A DNA stretch of 55,448 nucleotides from Paenibacillus sp. (GCF_031177825.1 NZ_JAPSKE010000036.1:1-55448), one strand, 5' to 3'. Positions 24,669-34,451 are shown, numbered from the stretch's first letter. Program-made: numbers and translations. The notes: a model not told the origin generated them from the letters alone.

Positions 24669-27600
24669 CGAAGAGAGGCATCGAACCGAAGCCCGCGGGC
24701 GCGACCTGGACGGACGAGCAATGGCAGGCGATCGCCGCCCGCGGCGATCATCTGCTCGTCGCGGCCGCGGCCGGGTCGGGCAAGACGGCGGTGCTCGTCG
24801 AGCGCATCATTCGAACGGTGACCGACGAAGCGCGGCCGATCGACATCGATCGGCTGCTCGTCGCCACGTTCACGAACGCGGCCGCCGCGGAGATGCGCCA
24901 CCGGATGCGCGACGCGTTGGAGAAGGCGCTCGCGTCGAACCCCGGTTCGCGTCATCTGCGCAGGCAGCTGGCGCTCGTCGGCAGAGCGTCGATCACGACG
25001 CTGCATTCCTTCTGCCTCGACGCGGTGCGCCGCTACGTACACCTGACCGATCTCGATCCGGCGTTTCGGATCGCGAACGAAACCGAAGCGGCGCTGCTGC
25101 GGCAAGAGGCGCTGGAGAGCGTGCTCGAGGAGCGGTACGGCGCGGCCGAGGAGGACGGGCCGTTCTGGGCGCTCGCCGACCGTTTCGGCGGCGAACGGGG
25201 CGACGACGGGCTGATGAAGCTGATCGATCGGCTATACGACTTCTCGCGCAGCCATCCGTTCCCCGAAGCGTGGCTGCGCGAAGCGGCGGCGGCGTTCCGC
25301 CTCGGCGCGACGGCCGGCGACGGCGGCGGGGCCGGGATCGAAGGCGAGGCCGGCATCGAAGGCGGCTTGCCGGAAGATCACCCATGGCTGCTGAGCATCG
25401 GCGCGGACGTCAAGCTGGAGCTCGAGGGCATCGCGGCCGGTCTTCGCGCCGCGCTCGAGCTCGCGCTGCAGCCGGGAGGTCCGCACGCGTACGCCGACAA
25501 CTTCCGCGCCGACATGGCCGGCGTCGAACGGCTGCTCGCGGCGCTGGCCTCGGGCGGTTGGCGCGCGCTGCGGGACGCGGCGTTCGCGGACGACGGCGGG
25601 GCGTTCGGGCGGCTGAAGCCCCAGAAGGGCGATTCCGTCGACGCCGCGTTGAGCGATCGGGCGAAGAAGCTGCGGAAGGACGCCAAGGACCGCCTCGACG
25701 GCCTGAAGGAGCAGCTGCTCGCGCGAACGCTCGAAGACTATGCGGAGGAATGCTTCGCGCTCGCGCCGCTGATGGACGAGCTGACGCGCCTCGTACTCGA
25801 TTACGCCGAGGCGTTCCGGCAGGCGAAGACGGCGAAGGGCCTCGTCGACTTCGGCGATCTCGAACACGCCTGTCTTCAGGTGCTGCGGGATCCTGCGTCG
25901 ACGCCGGAACGCATCGTTCCGACCGAAGCGGCGCTCCAATACCGGGAGCAATTCGAAGAGGTATACGTCGACGAATACCAGGATACGAACGCGGTGCAGG
26001 AGACGATTCTTCGGCTCGTCTCGCGAGGAGACGGGACGGACGGAACGGACGCGCCGCGGGCGGGGAACCGATTCATGGTCGGGGACGTCAAACAGAGTAT
26101 ATACCGGTTCCGCCTTGCGGAGCCCGGGTTGTTCCTGCGCAAGTACAAGACGTACCGCGCGCTCTCGGAAGCGGCGGAGAACGTCGCGGCCGGCGGCGGC
26201 ATCCGCATCGACCTGGCGCGTAACTTCCGCTCCCGGCGCGAAGTCGTCGACGCGGTCAACTTCGTCTTCCGTCAGACGATGCACGAAGAAGCCGCGGAGC
26301 TCGATTACGACGAACGGGCCGAGCTCGCGCTCGGGGCGTCGTACCCGGAACCGGACGGCGAGCACGATCTCGCCGCGGACGTCGTGCTGATCGACCGCGA
26401 CGGCGGGCCGGACGAGGAGGCGGAAGGAGACGGTCCCGCGACGGAAGCGCCGGATCTGGACGCCGCGGAGGCCGAAGGCCGCGCGATCGGGCGCCGCATT
26501 CTAGAGCTGACGGGCGGCGCGGGTCGACCGGCGATGCAAGTGTACGACAAGGGCGTAGGAGGCATGCGCCCGATTATGTACCGCGACATCGTCATCTTGC
26601 TGCGTGCGGACAAGGCTTGGGCGCCGTCTCTGATCGAGCAATTGCGGTTGTACGGCGTTCCCGCCCACGCCGAGCTCGGCGGCGGGTACTTCGAAGCGGT
26701 CGAGGTGGAGACGCTGCTCTCGATGCTGCAGACGATCGACAATCCGCTGCAGGACATTCCGCTCGCCGCGACGATGATGTCGCCGGCGTTCGGCTTCACG
26801 GCGGAGGAGCTGGCGCGCATCCGCGTAGCCGGGGGACGGAGCCGTCCCTACTACGAAGCGGTCGGCTCCGTCGCTTCCGGCAAGGAGCCGAATCCGGGCT
26901 CGGTCGGTAGCGCGCTTAGGGAGAAAGCCGCTCGTTTCGTGACGACGCTGGAGCCGTGGCGGACGGCGGCGCGGCAAGGGCCGCTCGCCGACCTGATTCT
27001 GAAGCTGTACCGCGAGACCGGCTACTTCGACTTCGTCGGCGGCCTGCCGGGCGGCGTGCAGCGGCAGGCGAACCTGCGGGCGCTGTACGACCGGGCGCGG
27101 CAATACGAAGCGACGAGCTTCCGAGGCCTGTTCCGCTTCATTCGATTCATCGAGCGTCTGCGGGACTCCGGCTCCGATCTCGCGCCGGCCCGAGCGCTCG
27201 GCGAGACGGAGGACGTCGTACGCATCATGTCCATCCATAAGAGCAAGGGGCTCGAATTTCCCGTCGTATTCGTCGCGGGCCTCGGCAAGTCGTTCAACCG
27301 AGGAGACGAACGGGAACCGTTCCTGCTTCACAAGGAGCTGGGGTTCGGGCCGCGCTACGTCGATCCGGAGCTCGGCGCGGCGCATCCGACGCTGCCGCAG
27401 CTGGCCATTCGGCGCCGCCTGCGCGCGGAGTCGCTCGCCGAGGAGATGCGGGTGCTGTACGTGGCGCTGACCCGGGCGAAGGAGAAGCTCATCCTCGTCG
27501 GGTCGGCCAAAGGGCTTACGAAGCGGCTGGAGGATTGGAACGCGGTCGCGGCAAGCCCCGGTCCGAAGCTGCCGGCGCATGCGATTCATCGAGGCGCCTG

Positions 27601-28594
27601 CTTCCTCGACTGGCTGCTGCCGTCGCTGCTGCGACATCCCGCGGCGGAACCGGTGCGCGACGCCTACGGGCTGCCGGCGCTTCCGCCGGGGGCGCGCGTG
27701 GCCGACGGCTCCCGTTGGCGGCTCATGGTCGAGCTGCCGGACGCGATGGCGGAAGCGGCGGCGGCCGGCGGGCGTACGGAGCCATGGGGGCAGCACGCGG
27801 TGACGGAAGGGCTGCCAGTGCCGGACGACTGGACGGCGCGGGACCGAGACGTGCTGCGCGCGCTCGGCTGGACGGATCCGCGGCCGTCGGCGTCGGCGTT
27901 GTACGCGAAGACGTCCGTTACGGAATGGAAGAGAAGGCTGCTCGAAGAGGACGAGGAGGAAGCGGAAGCGCCGTTCGCGGCGCCTTCGCCGGCGCGGGGG
28001 CCGTCCGGCGCGGCGGTCGCGAAGCGGCCGCGGTTTCTCGCGAAGCGCGGACTGACGCCGGTGGAACGCGGCGTCGCGTACCACGCGGTCATGCAGCATC
28101 TGCGCCTCGCCCCGGGCCTGACGACGAGCGACGTAGAGGCGCTGCTGTCCGATATGGTGCTGCGGGAATTGCTGACGGAGGAACAGCGCGCGGCCGTAGA
28201 CGTCGAATCGGTCTGGCGGTTCGCGGCGAGCGAGCCCGGTCTGCGCTTGGCATCGGCCGCGAGGACGCATCGAGAGCTCCCGTTCAGCGTCGGACTGCCT
28301 GCCGCGGAAGTGTACGGCGAGGCGCCGAACGGCGTCCCGCTCGACGCCGAGACGGCCGCGGAGACGGTGTTGGTGCAAGGGATCATCGACTGCCTGTTCG
28401 AGGACGACCGGGGGCTGGCCATCGTCGATTACAAGACGGATGCGATTCGAGGCGATACGGGACTTAGCGAGCTGACCGAGCGTTATCGGCTGCAGCTGTC
28501 CGTCTATGCGAAGGCGGCGGAGAAGGCGCTGGGCCGGGACGTGCCGGACCGATATTTATATTTCTTCGACGGCGCGCGCGCCGTGAAGCTGTAG
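24665..28594 (+). CDS. addA: AddAB helicase-nuclease, subunit AddA
   Basis: UvrD-type 3'-5' helicase plus C-terminal nuclease. Walker A AAAAGSGKTA (residues 33-42), motif II VDEYQDTN near 433, VGDVKQSIYRFR, the SIHKSKGLEFPVVF motif, YVALTRAKEKL, and the nuclease IVDYKTDAIR near the end. At 1309 residues it is longer than B. subtilis AddA (1232). The extra length lies in low-complexity inserts: a Gly/Glu stretch with an imperfect GIEGEAGIEGG duplication (about residues 220-238), an acidic stretch near 580-600 and an acidic/Ala-Pro stretch near 1095-1125. Translationally coupled to addB and followed 19 bases later by sbcD. Confidence 0.95.
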   Translation: MTKRGIEPKPAGATWTDEQWQAIAARGDHLLVAAAAGSGKTAVLVERIIRTVTDEARPIDIDRLLVATFTNAAAAEMRHRMRDALEKALASNPGSRHLRRQLALVGRASITTLHSFCLDAVRRYVHLTDLDPAFRIANETEAALLRQEALESVLEERYGAAEEDGPFWALADRFGGERGDDGLMKLIDRLYDFSRSHPFPEAWLREAAAAFRLGATAGDGGGAGIEGEAGIEGGLPEDHPWLLSIGADVKLELEGIAAGLRAALELALQPGGPHAYADNFRADMAGVERLLAALASGGWRALRDAAFADDGGAFGRLKPQKGDSVDAALSDRAKKLRKDAKDRLDGLKEQLLARTLEDYAEECFALAPLMDELTRLVLDYAEAFRQAKTAKGLVDFGDLEHACLQVLRDPASTPERIVPTEAALQYREQFEEVYVDEYQDTNAVQETILRLVSRGDGTDGTDAPRAGNRFMVGDVKQSIYRFRLAEPGLFLRKYKTYRALSEAAENVAAGGGIRIDLARNFRSRREVVDAVNFVFRQTMHEEAAELDYDERAELALGASYPEPDGEHDLAADVVLIDRDGGPDEEAEGDGPATEAPDLDAAEAEGRAIGRRILELTGGAGRPAMQVYDKGVGGMRPIMYRDIVILLRADKAWAPSLIEQLRLYGVPAHAELGGGYFEAVEVETLLSMLQTIDNPLQDIPLAATMMSPAFGFTAEELARIRVAGGRSRPYYEAVGSVASGKEPNPGSVGSALREKAARFVTTLEPWRTAARQGPLADLILKLYRETGYFDFVGGLPGGVQRQANLRALYDRARQYEATSFRGLFRFIRFIERLRDSGSDLAPARALGETEDVVRIMSIHKSKGLEFPVVFVAGLGKSFNRGDEREPFLLHKELGFGPRYVDPELGAAHPTLPQLAIRRRLRAESLAEEMRVLYVALTRAKEKLILVGSAKGLTKRLEDWNAVAASPGPKLPAHAIHRGACFLDWLLPSLLRHPAAEPVRDAYGLPALPPGARVADGSRWRLMVELPDAMAEAAAAGGRTEPWGQHAVTEGLPVPDDWTARDRDVLRALGWTDPRPSASALYAKTSVTEWKRRLLEEDEEEAEAPFAAPSPARGPSGAAVAKRPRFLAKRGLTPVERGVAYHAVMQHLRLAPGLTTSDVEALLSDMVLRELLTEEQRAAVDVESVWRFAASEPGLRLASAARTHRELPFSVGLPAAEVYGEAPNGVPLDAETAAETVLVQGIIDCLFEDDRGLAIVDYKTDAIRGDTGLSELTERYRLQLSVYAKAAEKALGRDVPDRYLYFFDGARAVKL

Positions 28595-28613
28595 GGAGAG
28601 GTGGCGGAACAGG

Positions 28614-29822
28614 ATGCGATTGCTGCATACGGCGGATTGGCATTTCGGCAGAACGTTGGAAGGAAGAAGCCGACAGGCGGAGCATGAAGCGTTCGTGGAC
28701 GAGCTCGCGCGAATCGCCGACGAGGCGGACGTCGACGCGGTGCTGCTCGCGGGGGACGTATACGACTCCGTCAATCCGCCGGCGGACGCGGAGACGTTGT
28801 TTTACGAGGCATTGACGCGCTTGTCGAACGGGGGGCGGCGGCCGGTCGTCGCGATCGCGGGCAATCACGACCACCCGGATCGCTTGAGCGCGGCGGGGCC
28901 GCTCGCTCGCGCGCAAGGCGTCGCGCTCGTCGGGCTGCCGACGTTGGACGTCGTTCGGCTTACGATCCCGCGAACGGGGGAGCGGGCGAACGTGTACGCG
29001 CTGCCGTATCCGTCCGAGTCGCGGCTGAAGGAGCTGTTGTCCGCCGAGGCGGACGAGCAGGCGCTGCAGCTCGCGTATTCCGCGCGCATCGCGGCGTTGG
29101 TGCGGGATGCGACGGGGGACATGTTCGGGAAAGGGAGCGTCGACGTCGTCATGAGCCACCTGCACGCGCTGGGCGGGTCGCCGACCGACTCGGAGCGGCC
29201 GATCGAGGTCGGCGGCGCGTATACGGTCGATCCGTCCGCCTTCGGAAGAGCCGCGCAGTACGTCGCGCTCGGTCATCTCCATCGCCCGCAGGACGTGCGC
29301 GTGCGCGACGACGGCGAGAACGGAGCGGCGGGAGCCGCGCCGCGTATCCGCTACAGCGGTTCGCCGCTCGCGTTCAGCTTCTCCGAAGCGGGACAAGCGA
29401 AGTCCGTGTCGATCGTCGATCTCGCGCCGGGCGGGACGCCTCGGGTCGAGGAGGTGCCGCTCTCGGCCGGCCGCCCGCTTGTGCGCTGGATCGCCAAAGA
29501 GGGGCTCGCGGACGTGCATCGCTGGTTCGACGAGGGAAGGGACGCCCGCGCCTGGATCGATCTCGAGCTGCACGTGACCGACGCGCTGACGATGGAACAA
29601 ATCCAGACGCTGCGCCGGTCGCATGAGGGGCTCGTCCTCATCCGGCCGGTGTTCGCGTCCGCGCCGGAGTCCTTAAGCGTTCGCGCGGAACGGGCGCTGC
29701 CGATCGACGAGCTGTTCCGACGGTTTTACGCCCGGCAGACCGGCGGCGCGACGCCGGACGAGGCGACGGTCCGGCTGTTCCTCGAGCTGGTGCAGGAGGA
29801 AGCGGAGGAGGAGAGCGCATGA
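28614..29822 (+). CDS. sbcD: Exonuclease subunit SbcD (Mre11-like)
   Basis: Mn-dependent nuclease that cleaves hairpins and protein-blocked DNA ends together with SbcC. All phosphoesterase motifs are present in order: HTADWHFGR, LLAGDVYDS, AIAGNHDHPDR, VVMSHLHALGG and ALGHLHRPQ. The 402 residues include the C-terminal capping domain that binds SbcC. Its stop overlaps the sbcC start. The addBA-sbcDC run places both end-processing machines in one apparent operon. Confidence 0.95.
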   Translation: MRLLHTADWHFGRTLEGRSRQAEHEAFVDELARIADEADVDAVLLAGDVYDSVNPPADAETLFYEALTRLSNGGRRPVVAIAGNHDHPDRLSAAGPLARAQGVALVGLPTLDVVRLTIPRTGERANVYALPYPSESRLKELLSAEADEQALQLAYSARIAALVRDATGDMFGKGSVDVVMSHLHALGGSPTDSERPIEVGGAYTVDPSAFGRAAQYVALGHLHRPQDVRVRDDGENGAAGAAPRIRYSGSPLAFSFSEAGQAKSVSIVDLAPGGTPRVEEVPLSAGRPLVRWIAKEGLADVHRWFDEGRDARAWIDLELHVTDALTMEQIQTLRRSHEGLVLIRPVFASAPESLSVRAERALPIDELFRRFYARQTGGATPDEATVRLFLELVQEEAEEESA

Positions 29823-32800
29823 AGCCGATTCGCTTAACGATCCAAGGCTTGCAGAGCTACCGGGAGGAGCAGACGATCGACTTCTCCCGGCTGGCCGAGG
29901 CGGGCGTGTTCGGCATCTTCGGACCGACCGGCAGCGGCAAGTCGACTATTCTCGACGCGGTGACGCTGGCGATGTACGGTGCGGTGGAGCGCGCCGGCAG
30001 CGGCATTCAGAGCATTATGAACGCGCAGGAGGATACGCTGTCCGTGTCGTTCGCGTTCCAATTGTCGGACGGGGCCGACCGACGTACATACCGCGCGGAG
30101 CGAACGTACCGGCGCAAGCCCGACGGGACGGTCGAGCAGCGTCTATGCCGTCTGTGCGAGGAGACGAGCGAAGGCGCGATCGTGCTGGCGGACAAGGCGG
30201 GCGAGGTGAACGCCGCGGTGGCGTCGCTCATCGGCTTGTCGATGACCGATTTTACGCGCGCCGTCGTACTGCCGCAGGGCAAGTTTTCGGAGTTTCTCGC
30301 TCTGAAGGGGAAGGAGCGCCGGGAGATGCTGCAGCGGCTGTTCCGCCTCGAGCGGTACGGCGACGAGCTCGCCGCCCGTCTGACGGCGCGTCTGCGCCGG
30401 ACGGAGGCGCTTGCGCGGGAGGCGGCGGCGGAGCTGCAAGGGCTCGGCGACGCGTCTCCGGAGGCGCTCTCCGCGGCGGAGGCGGCGTTCCGCGACGCGT
30501 CCGAGGCCGAGGCGCGTTTGAAGGAAGCGCTGCTGGCCGCGGAGACGGCGCACGCGGAAGCGGCGCGCATCCGCGAGGCGATGCAGGAAGCGGCCGCGAG
30601 CGAGGCGGCGTGGGCCGCGCTGGAGCGCCGCCGGCCCGAGATCGCGGCGATCGAGGAACGGCTCGCGTCGGCGGCCGCGGCGGAAGTGCTGCTGCCGACG
30701 TGGCGCGCGCGGGAGGAAGCGGCGTCGCGGGCCGAGCGGCTCGCGCGCGAAGCGGTCGACGCGGCGGGCGAGCGCGAGCGCGCGGCGGCGCGGCAGGCGG
30801 CCGCGCAAGAGGCGCATGCCGCGGCGGAACGGGAGCTGCGGGAGCAGGAAGCGCCGACGGCGGTGCGGCTCGAGCGGCTGCGCCAAGCGGTCGCGCTGGC
30901 GGAGCAGGCGTCCGTCGACGCGGCGGCGCTCGAGCGCGCTCGCGCCGAGCTGGCGAGCGGCCGAGCGGAGCGGGAGGCGGCGGCGAACGCCCTCGCCGCC
31001 GCGCAGCAGCAGCGCGCCAGGGCGCTGCAGCTCCAAGCGGAGCTGAAGGCCGCGTACGCCGCGCTGGCGACGCCGCCGGAGCAGCGCCGCCGGATGGCCG
31101 CCGCGGAGCGGGAGCGGACCGCGGCGACGACGGCCGCGGCGCAGGCCGCCGCGCTGCGCGGGGAAGCGTCCGCGCTCGCGGCGGCGGCGAAGCGCGGCGA
31201 GGCGGAGACCGCCCGCTTGGACGAAACCGTGCGGACGTCGATCGCGCAGCTGGGCGCGGCCCGCGCCTTGTTCGCGCAAGGCGCGGCGGTGCTCAATGCG
31301 GCGGAAGACGACCTGCTGCGCGAGGAGCGCCGGCTCGGCGAACGCATCCTAGCGGCGAAGACCGCTGCGATCGGCGGCGAACGGCATGCCTGGGCGCATG
31401 CGCTCGCGGCCGGCCTCGCGCCGGGCGAGCCGTGCCCGGTATGCGGCTCGGCGAGCCATCCGGCGCCCGCTCCGCCCCCGTCCGGCGCGCCGGACGCCGG
31501 CGGCGAGGCCGAACGCCTCGAGCGGCTGCAGCGCGACGCGCGGGAGCTGGCCGAGGCGGTACGCCGGGAAGCCGGTCGCGCGAACGAGACGATGCATCGG
31601 CTGAACGCGGCGCTGGAAGGGAGCGAAGCGCCTTCGGCCGTCGACGAAACGGCGGCCGCGGCCGAAGAGCCTTACCCGGCCGGGGACGCCGGCGAGACGC
31701 CGCAGGCCGAGTCGCTCGAGAAGCGTCGCCGCGTCGTCGAGAGGGTCGTCGCCCGGCTGAACGCCGTAGCGCCGGAGCTGAGGGCGCTGCTAGAGCGGTT
31801 CGAAACGGCCCGCGCCGCCTTGCGGAACGAGCGGGCGACGCTCGCGGCCGCCGCCCAATCGGCGCGCGCGGCGGATTCGAAGGCCGAGGCGGCGGAACGG
31901 GAGGCGGCGATCGCCGCGGCGCGATGGCGGGAGGCGTATCCGGAGTGGACGCCGGAGACGTTCGAAGAGGCGCTTCGCGACGCCGAACGCAAGGAGCGCG
32001 AAGCCGAGGACATTCGGCTTCGTCTGGAGAAGAGCGAGCCGTTCCTCGCGCAGAACGCGGAGGAGCTGGAGCGCCTCCAACAGCGGCAGTCGCTCGCGGA
32101 GCGCCGTCTCGCGCAGGCGGAGGCGGAGGCGGCCGCCGCCGAACGGCAGCTGGCCGCGCGCCGCGAGGAGATCGCCGCGCTGACCGGCGGCGACGCAACG
32201 CCGCCGGCCGAGCTGGCGGCGGCGCTGAGCGCGCGCCTCGAGCGGTGGCGCGCGGAGGAGCAAGCGGCGCGAGAGGCGGCGGACGCGGCGCGGGCCGCGG
32301 CGGAGACCGCCGGCCGGCGGCTGGCCGCGGCCGAGGAGGCGCTGCGAGGCGCGGCGGACGCGAGGGAGCGCGCCGAGCGGCAGTGGAGCGACGCGCTGGC
32401 GGCCAGCCCCTTCGACGGCGTAGAAGCCGTGCAGCGCGCTGCGCTCGAGCCGGAGCGGCGCGAGGCGCTCGCCAACGAGGCGTCCGGGTACAAGGAGGCG
32501 CTCGCGGCGGCCGCGGCGAAGCGGGACGCGGCGCTTGCTCGGCTCGGCGGGCGGGCGATCGACGAAGCCGCGATGCTGGAGGCGGGGCGCCGTCTCGCCG
32601 AAGCGAAGGCGAAGCGCGAAGAAGCGCTCGCGGCGCGGGCGAAGGCGGAGCGGGCCGCTTGGGAGCTGCGGCAGCGGCACGAGCGGTGGCGGCTCGTCAC
32701 GCGGCAGCATGAAGAGGCGGTCGCCTTGCAGCAGCAGCTAGCGAAGCTGCAAGCCGTGTTTCGGGGCAACGCGTTCGTCGAGTTTCTCGCGGAGGAGCAG

Positions 32801-33238
32801 CTGCTCGGCGTGACGCGCGCCGCGTCGGAGCGGCTCGCCGGCCTGACGCGGGGGCGGTACGCCATCGAACTCGATTCGACCGGCGGCTTCGTCATCCGCG
32901 ACGACGCGAACGGCGGCGTGCGCCGCCCCGTGTCGACGTTGTCGGGCGGGGAGACGTTCCTGACGTCGCTCGCGCTCGCGCTCGCTTTATCGGCGCAAAT
33001 CCAGCTCAGCGGCAAATATCCGCTCGAGTTTTTCTTCCTCGACGAAGGGTTCGGCACGCTCGATCCGGAGCTGCTGGACAACGTCGTGTCGGCGCTCGAA
33101 CGGCTGCACGTCGAACGGCTCGCGGTCGGCGTCATCTCGCACGTGCCGGAGCTGCAGGCTCGGCTGCCGCGCAAGCTGATCGTTACGCCGGCCGATCCGA
33201 TGGGCGCGGGCAGCCGCGTTCGGATCGAGACGACCTAG
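29819..33238 (+). CDS. sbcC: Exonuclease subunit SbcC (Rad50-like ATPase)
   Basis: SMC-like ATPase partner of SbcD, 1139 residues. Walker A GPTGSGKSTILDA (near 35-47), two long Ala/Glu/Arg-rich coiled coils, the zinc hook GEPCPVCGS near residue 537, the ABC signature STLSGGETFLTSLALALALS and Walker B FFFLDEGFGTLD near 1070. The coiled coils are so GC-rich that other frames stay open for hundreds of codons, but only this frame carries the motifs. No terminator is visible after the stop; the 90 bases to the next gene contain nothing else notable. Confidence 0.95.
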   Translation: MKPIRLTIQGLQSYREEQTIDFSRLAEAGVFGIFGPTGSGKSTILDAVTLAMYGAVERAGSGIQSIMNAQEDTLSVSFAFQLSDGADRRTYRAERTYRRKPDGTVEQRLCRLCEETSEGAIVLADKAGEVNAAVASLIGLSMTDFTRAVVLPQGKFSEFLALKGKERREMLQRLFRLERYGDELAARLTARLRRTEALAREAAAELQGLGDASPEALSAAEAAFRDASEAEARLKEALLAAETAHAEAARIREAMQEAAASEAAWAALERRRPEIAAIEERLASAAAAEVLLPTWRAREEAASRAERLAREAVDAAGERERAAARQAAAQEAHAAAERELREQEAPTAVRLERLRQAVALAEQASVDAAALERARAELASGRAEREAAANALAAAQQQRARALQLQAELKAAYAALATPPEQRRRMAAAERERTAATTAAAQAAALRGEASALAAAAKRGEAETARLDETVRTSIAQLGAARALFAQGAAVLNAAEDDLLREERRLGERILAAKTAAIGGERHAWAHALAAGLAPGEPCPVCGSASHPAPAPPPSGAPDAGGEAERLERLQRDARELAEAVRREAGRANETMHRLNAALEGSEAPSAVDETAAAAEEPYPAGDAGETPQAESLEKRRRVVERVVARLNAVAPELRALLERFETARAALRNERATLAAAAQSARAADSKAEAAEREAAIAAARWREAYPEWTPETFEEALRDAERKEREAEDIRLRLEKSEPFLAQNAEELERLQQRQSLAERRLAQAEAEAAAAERQLAARREEIAALTGGDATPPAELAAALSARLERWRAEEQAAREAADAARAAAETAGRRLAAAEEALRGAADARERAERQWSDALAASPFDGVEAVQRAALEPERREALANEASGYKEALAAAAAKRDAALARLGGRAIDEAAMLEAGRRLAEAKAKREEALAARAKAERAAWELRQRHERWRLVTRQHEEAVALQQQLAKLQAVFRGNAFVEFLAEEQLLGVTRAASERLAGLTRGRYAIELDSTGGFVIRDDANGGVRRPVSTLSGGETFLTSLALALALSAQIQLSGKYPLEFFFLDEGFGTLDPELLDNVVSALERLHVERLAVGVISHVPELQARLPRKLIVTPADPMGAGSRVRIETT

Positions 33239-33328
33239 GAATCGAGGAAAATTTTCTCCGGACAAAGACGTACATGCGCCCATCTCCCTCTGCCGGAATA
33301 GGATATCGGCATAGGGAGGTGCTATGGG

Positions 33329-33667
33329 ATGCACGCGCATGAAGCAATGGAGATTTGCAAGCAACATATGCACAAGTACGTTCTCATCCATACGACGGAC
33401 GGCATGCAGTACGACGGCATCGTCGAGAGCATGGACGACGAATACGTGTACCTGGCGGTGCCGGTGGGCACGACGGAGCTGATGCCGCCGCAGGTCCGCG
33501 GGCTGCCGGGCTATTACGGGTACGGCCCGGGCTACGGCTACGGCTATCCGGGCTATTATCCGGGGTACGGCTACGGGTACCCGGGCTACGGCTATGGCGG
33601 CCGGTTCCGCCGCTTGGCGCTGCCGCTCGCCGCGCTCGCCGCGATTTCGCTGCTGCCTTATTTCTGA
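33329..33667 (+). CDS. Small protein with Sm-like N terminus and Gly/Tyr/Pro repeats
   Basis: A 112-residue protein of unknown function. Residues about 17-45 (YVLIHTTDGMQYDGIVESMD then DEYVYLAVPV) resemble the Sm1 strand pattern of LSm/Hfq-type barrels, including the D-G turn. Residues about 58-90 are a run of PGYGYGYPGYY-type repeats, and the C terminus is RRLALPLAALAAISLLPYF, a short hydrophobic helix. GGGAGG lies 9 bases before the ATG. Gly/Tyr-rich repeats are common in spore-coat and surface proteins, but I see no sporulation promoter here. The Sm-like call is pattern reading only. Confidence 0.8.
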   Translation: MHAHEAMEICKQHMHKYVLIHTTDGMQYDGIVESMDDEYVYLAVPVGTTELMPPQVRGLPGYYGYGPGYGYGYPGYYPGYGYGYPGYGYGGRFRRLALPLAALAAISLLPYF

Positions 33668-33677
33668 AATCAAACGA

Positions 33678-33707
33678 GCGAGGACCGGCCGTCAGGCAGG
33701 TCCTCGC
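33678..33707. terminator. Hairpin between convergent genes
   Basis: Nine perfect pairs (GCGAGGACC with GGTCCTCGC) around a 12-base loop, overlapping the 3' end of the opposing DUF421 gene. T runs are weak on both sides. Confidence 0.5.
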
Positions 33708-34390
33708 TTCGTGTATAAGGCGACATATAGACTGTCGATATCGTTCCATTCCGCGAAGAAAACGTCCGTATACTTGGCGATGCCTTGCTTCTTCAGTTGC
33801 TCCTGTAGCCAAGCTTCGTCCACGCCGGCTTCCTTAAGGTTGTCGCGAATGAGTTCGCCGTCGAGGATGAGCGACACGGGAAGGACCGCGGTTCGATCCG
33901 GCAGCCCGAACTCGTACCGGTCGGGGTTGCCGTATTTCGACTTCGGCATGACGCTGAGCGCTCCGTTCGTCTCGAGGATGGCGTATTCGACCCATTCCAT
34001 GGAGAAGTATTGCTGCTGACGCAGCATCGTCTGCAGCTCGTTCAAATCCAGCTTGCAGCGCTTCATGGCGTCGTATTCCAGCTTTCCTTTGCGTATAATG
34101 ATCGTCGGCTCGCCTTCCAGCGGTTTGCGGATGCGATTCCATTTTTGCGTCATCCACACGATCGTCCAGATGAGCAGTCCCCATAGCGTCGTCGCGAACA
34201 GGACGTGCCCGACATGGATATGCTTGTCGTAAATCGCGTTGCCTAGCAGCTCGCCGAGCGTGAGGGCGGAGACGAAATCGAACGGCGTCAGCTTCGAAAA
34301 GTGAGCCTTGCCCAAAATTTTCGTATATAGAAAAAGTGCCACGAACCCGATCACGAGCTCGATCGCGATGAGGCCGTATTCCATTAGCAT
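33692..34390 (-). CDS. DUF421 / YetF-family membrane protein
   Basis: A 232-residue protein with three N-terminal transmembrane helices (about 5-22, 40-55 and 60-82) and a soluble C-terminal half. It shows the DUF421 pattern: an acidic/aromatic F-V-A-LTLGELLGNAIY region, then RKPLEGEPTIIIRKGKL, ELQTMLRQQ and the VEYAILETNGALSV block. Relatives in Bacillus (YetF, YdfR, YkjA and others) include spore-membrane proteins. The start has AGGAGGAGAAGG upstream. Function unknown. Confidence 0.88.
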   Translation of the reverse strand: MLMEYGLIAIELVIGFVALFLYTKILGKAHFSKLTPFDFVSALTLGELLGNAIYDKHIHVGHVLFATTLWGLLIWTIVWMTQKWNRIRKPLEGEPTIIIRKGKLEYDAMKRCKLDLNELQTMLRQQQYFSMEWVEYAILETNGALSVMPKSKYGNPDRYEFGLPDRTAVLPVSLILDGELIRDNLKEAGVDEAWLQEQLKKQGIAKYTDVFFAEWNDIDSLYVALYTKRGPA

Positions 34391-34451
34391 GGTCCTTCTC
34401 CTCCTAATTGAATAGGATTGTCTTCTTACGGGATTTACAAACGTTTATAAA

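Noticed and set aside
26501..28378. 625-codon minus-strand open frame opposite addA
   Set aside because: Low-complexity Arg/Pro-rich translation, no ribosome binding site, fully inside the real addA gene.
30145..32712. 855-codon plus-strand frame inside sbcC
   Set aside because: Gly/Arg/Ala-rich nonsense arising from the Ala/Glu/Arg coiled-coil codons; the zinc hook and ABC motifs are in the sbcC frame.
20489..33238. addBA-sbcDC considered as a phage-defence island
   Set aside because: These are standard chromosomal repair enzymes; no defence-specific partner, mobile element or composition change is present.
33520..33600. Repeat-like GGCTACGG/GGGTACGG units considered as a DNA repeat or CRISPR-like array
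   Set aside because: They are in-frame codons for Gly-Tyr-Pro repeats of a protein, without spacers or palindromic repeats.
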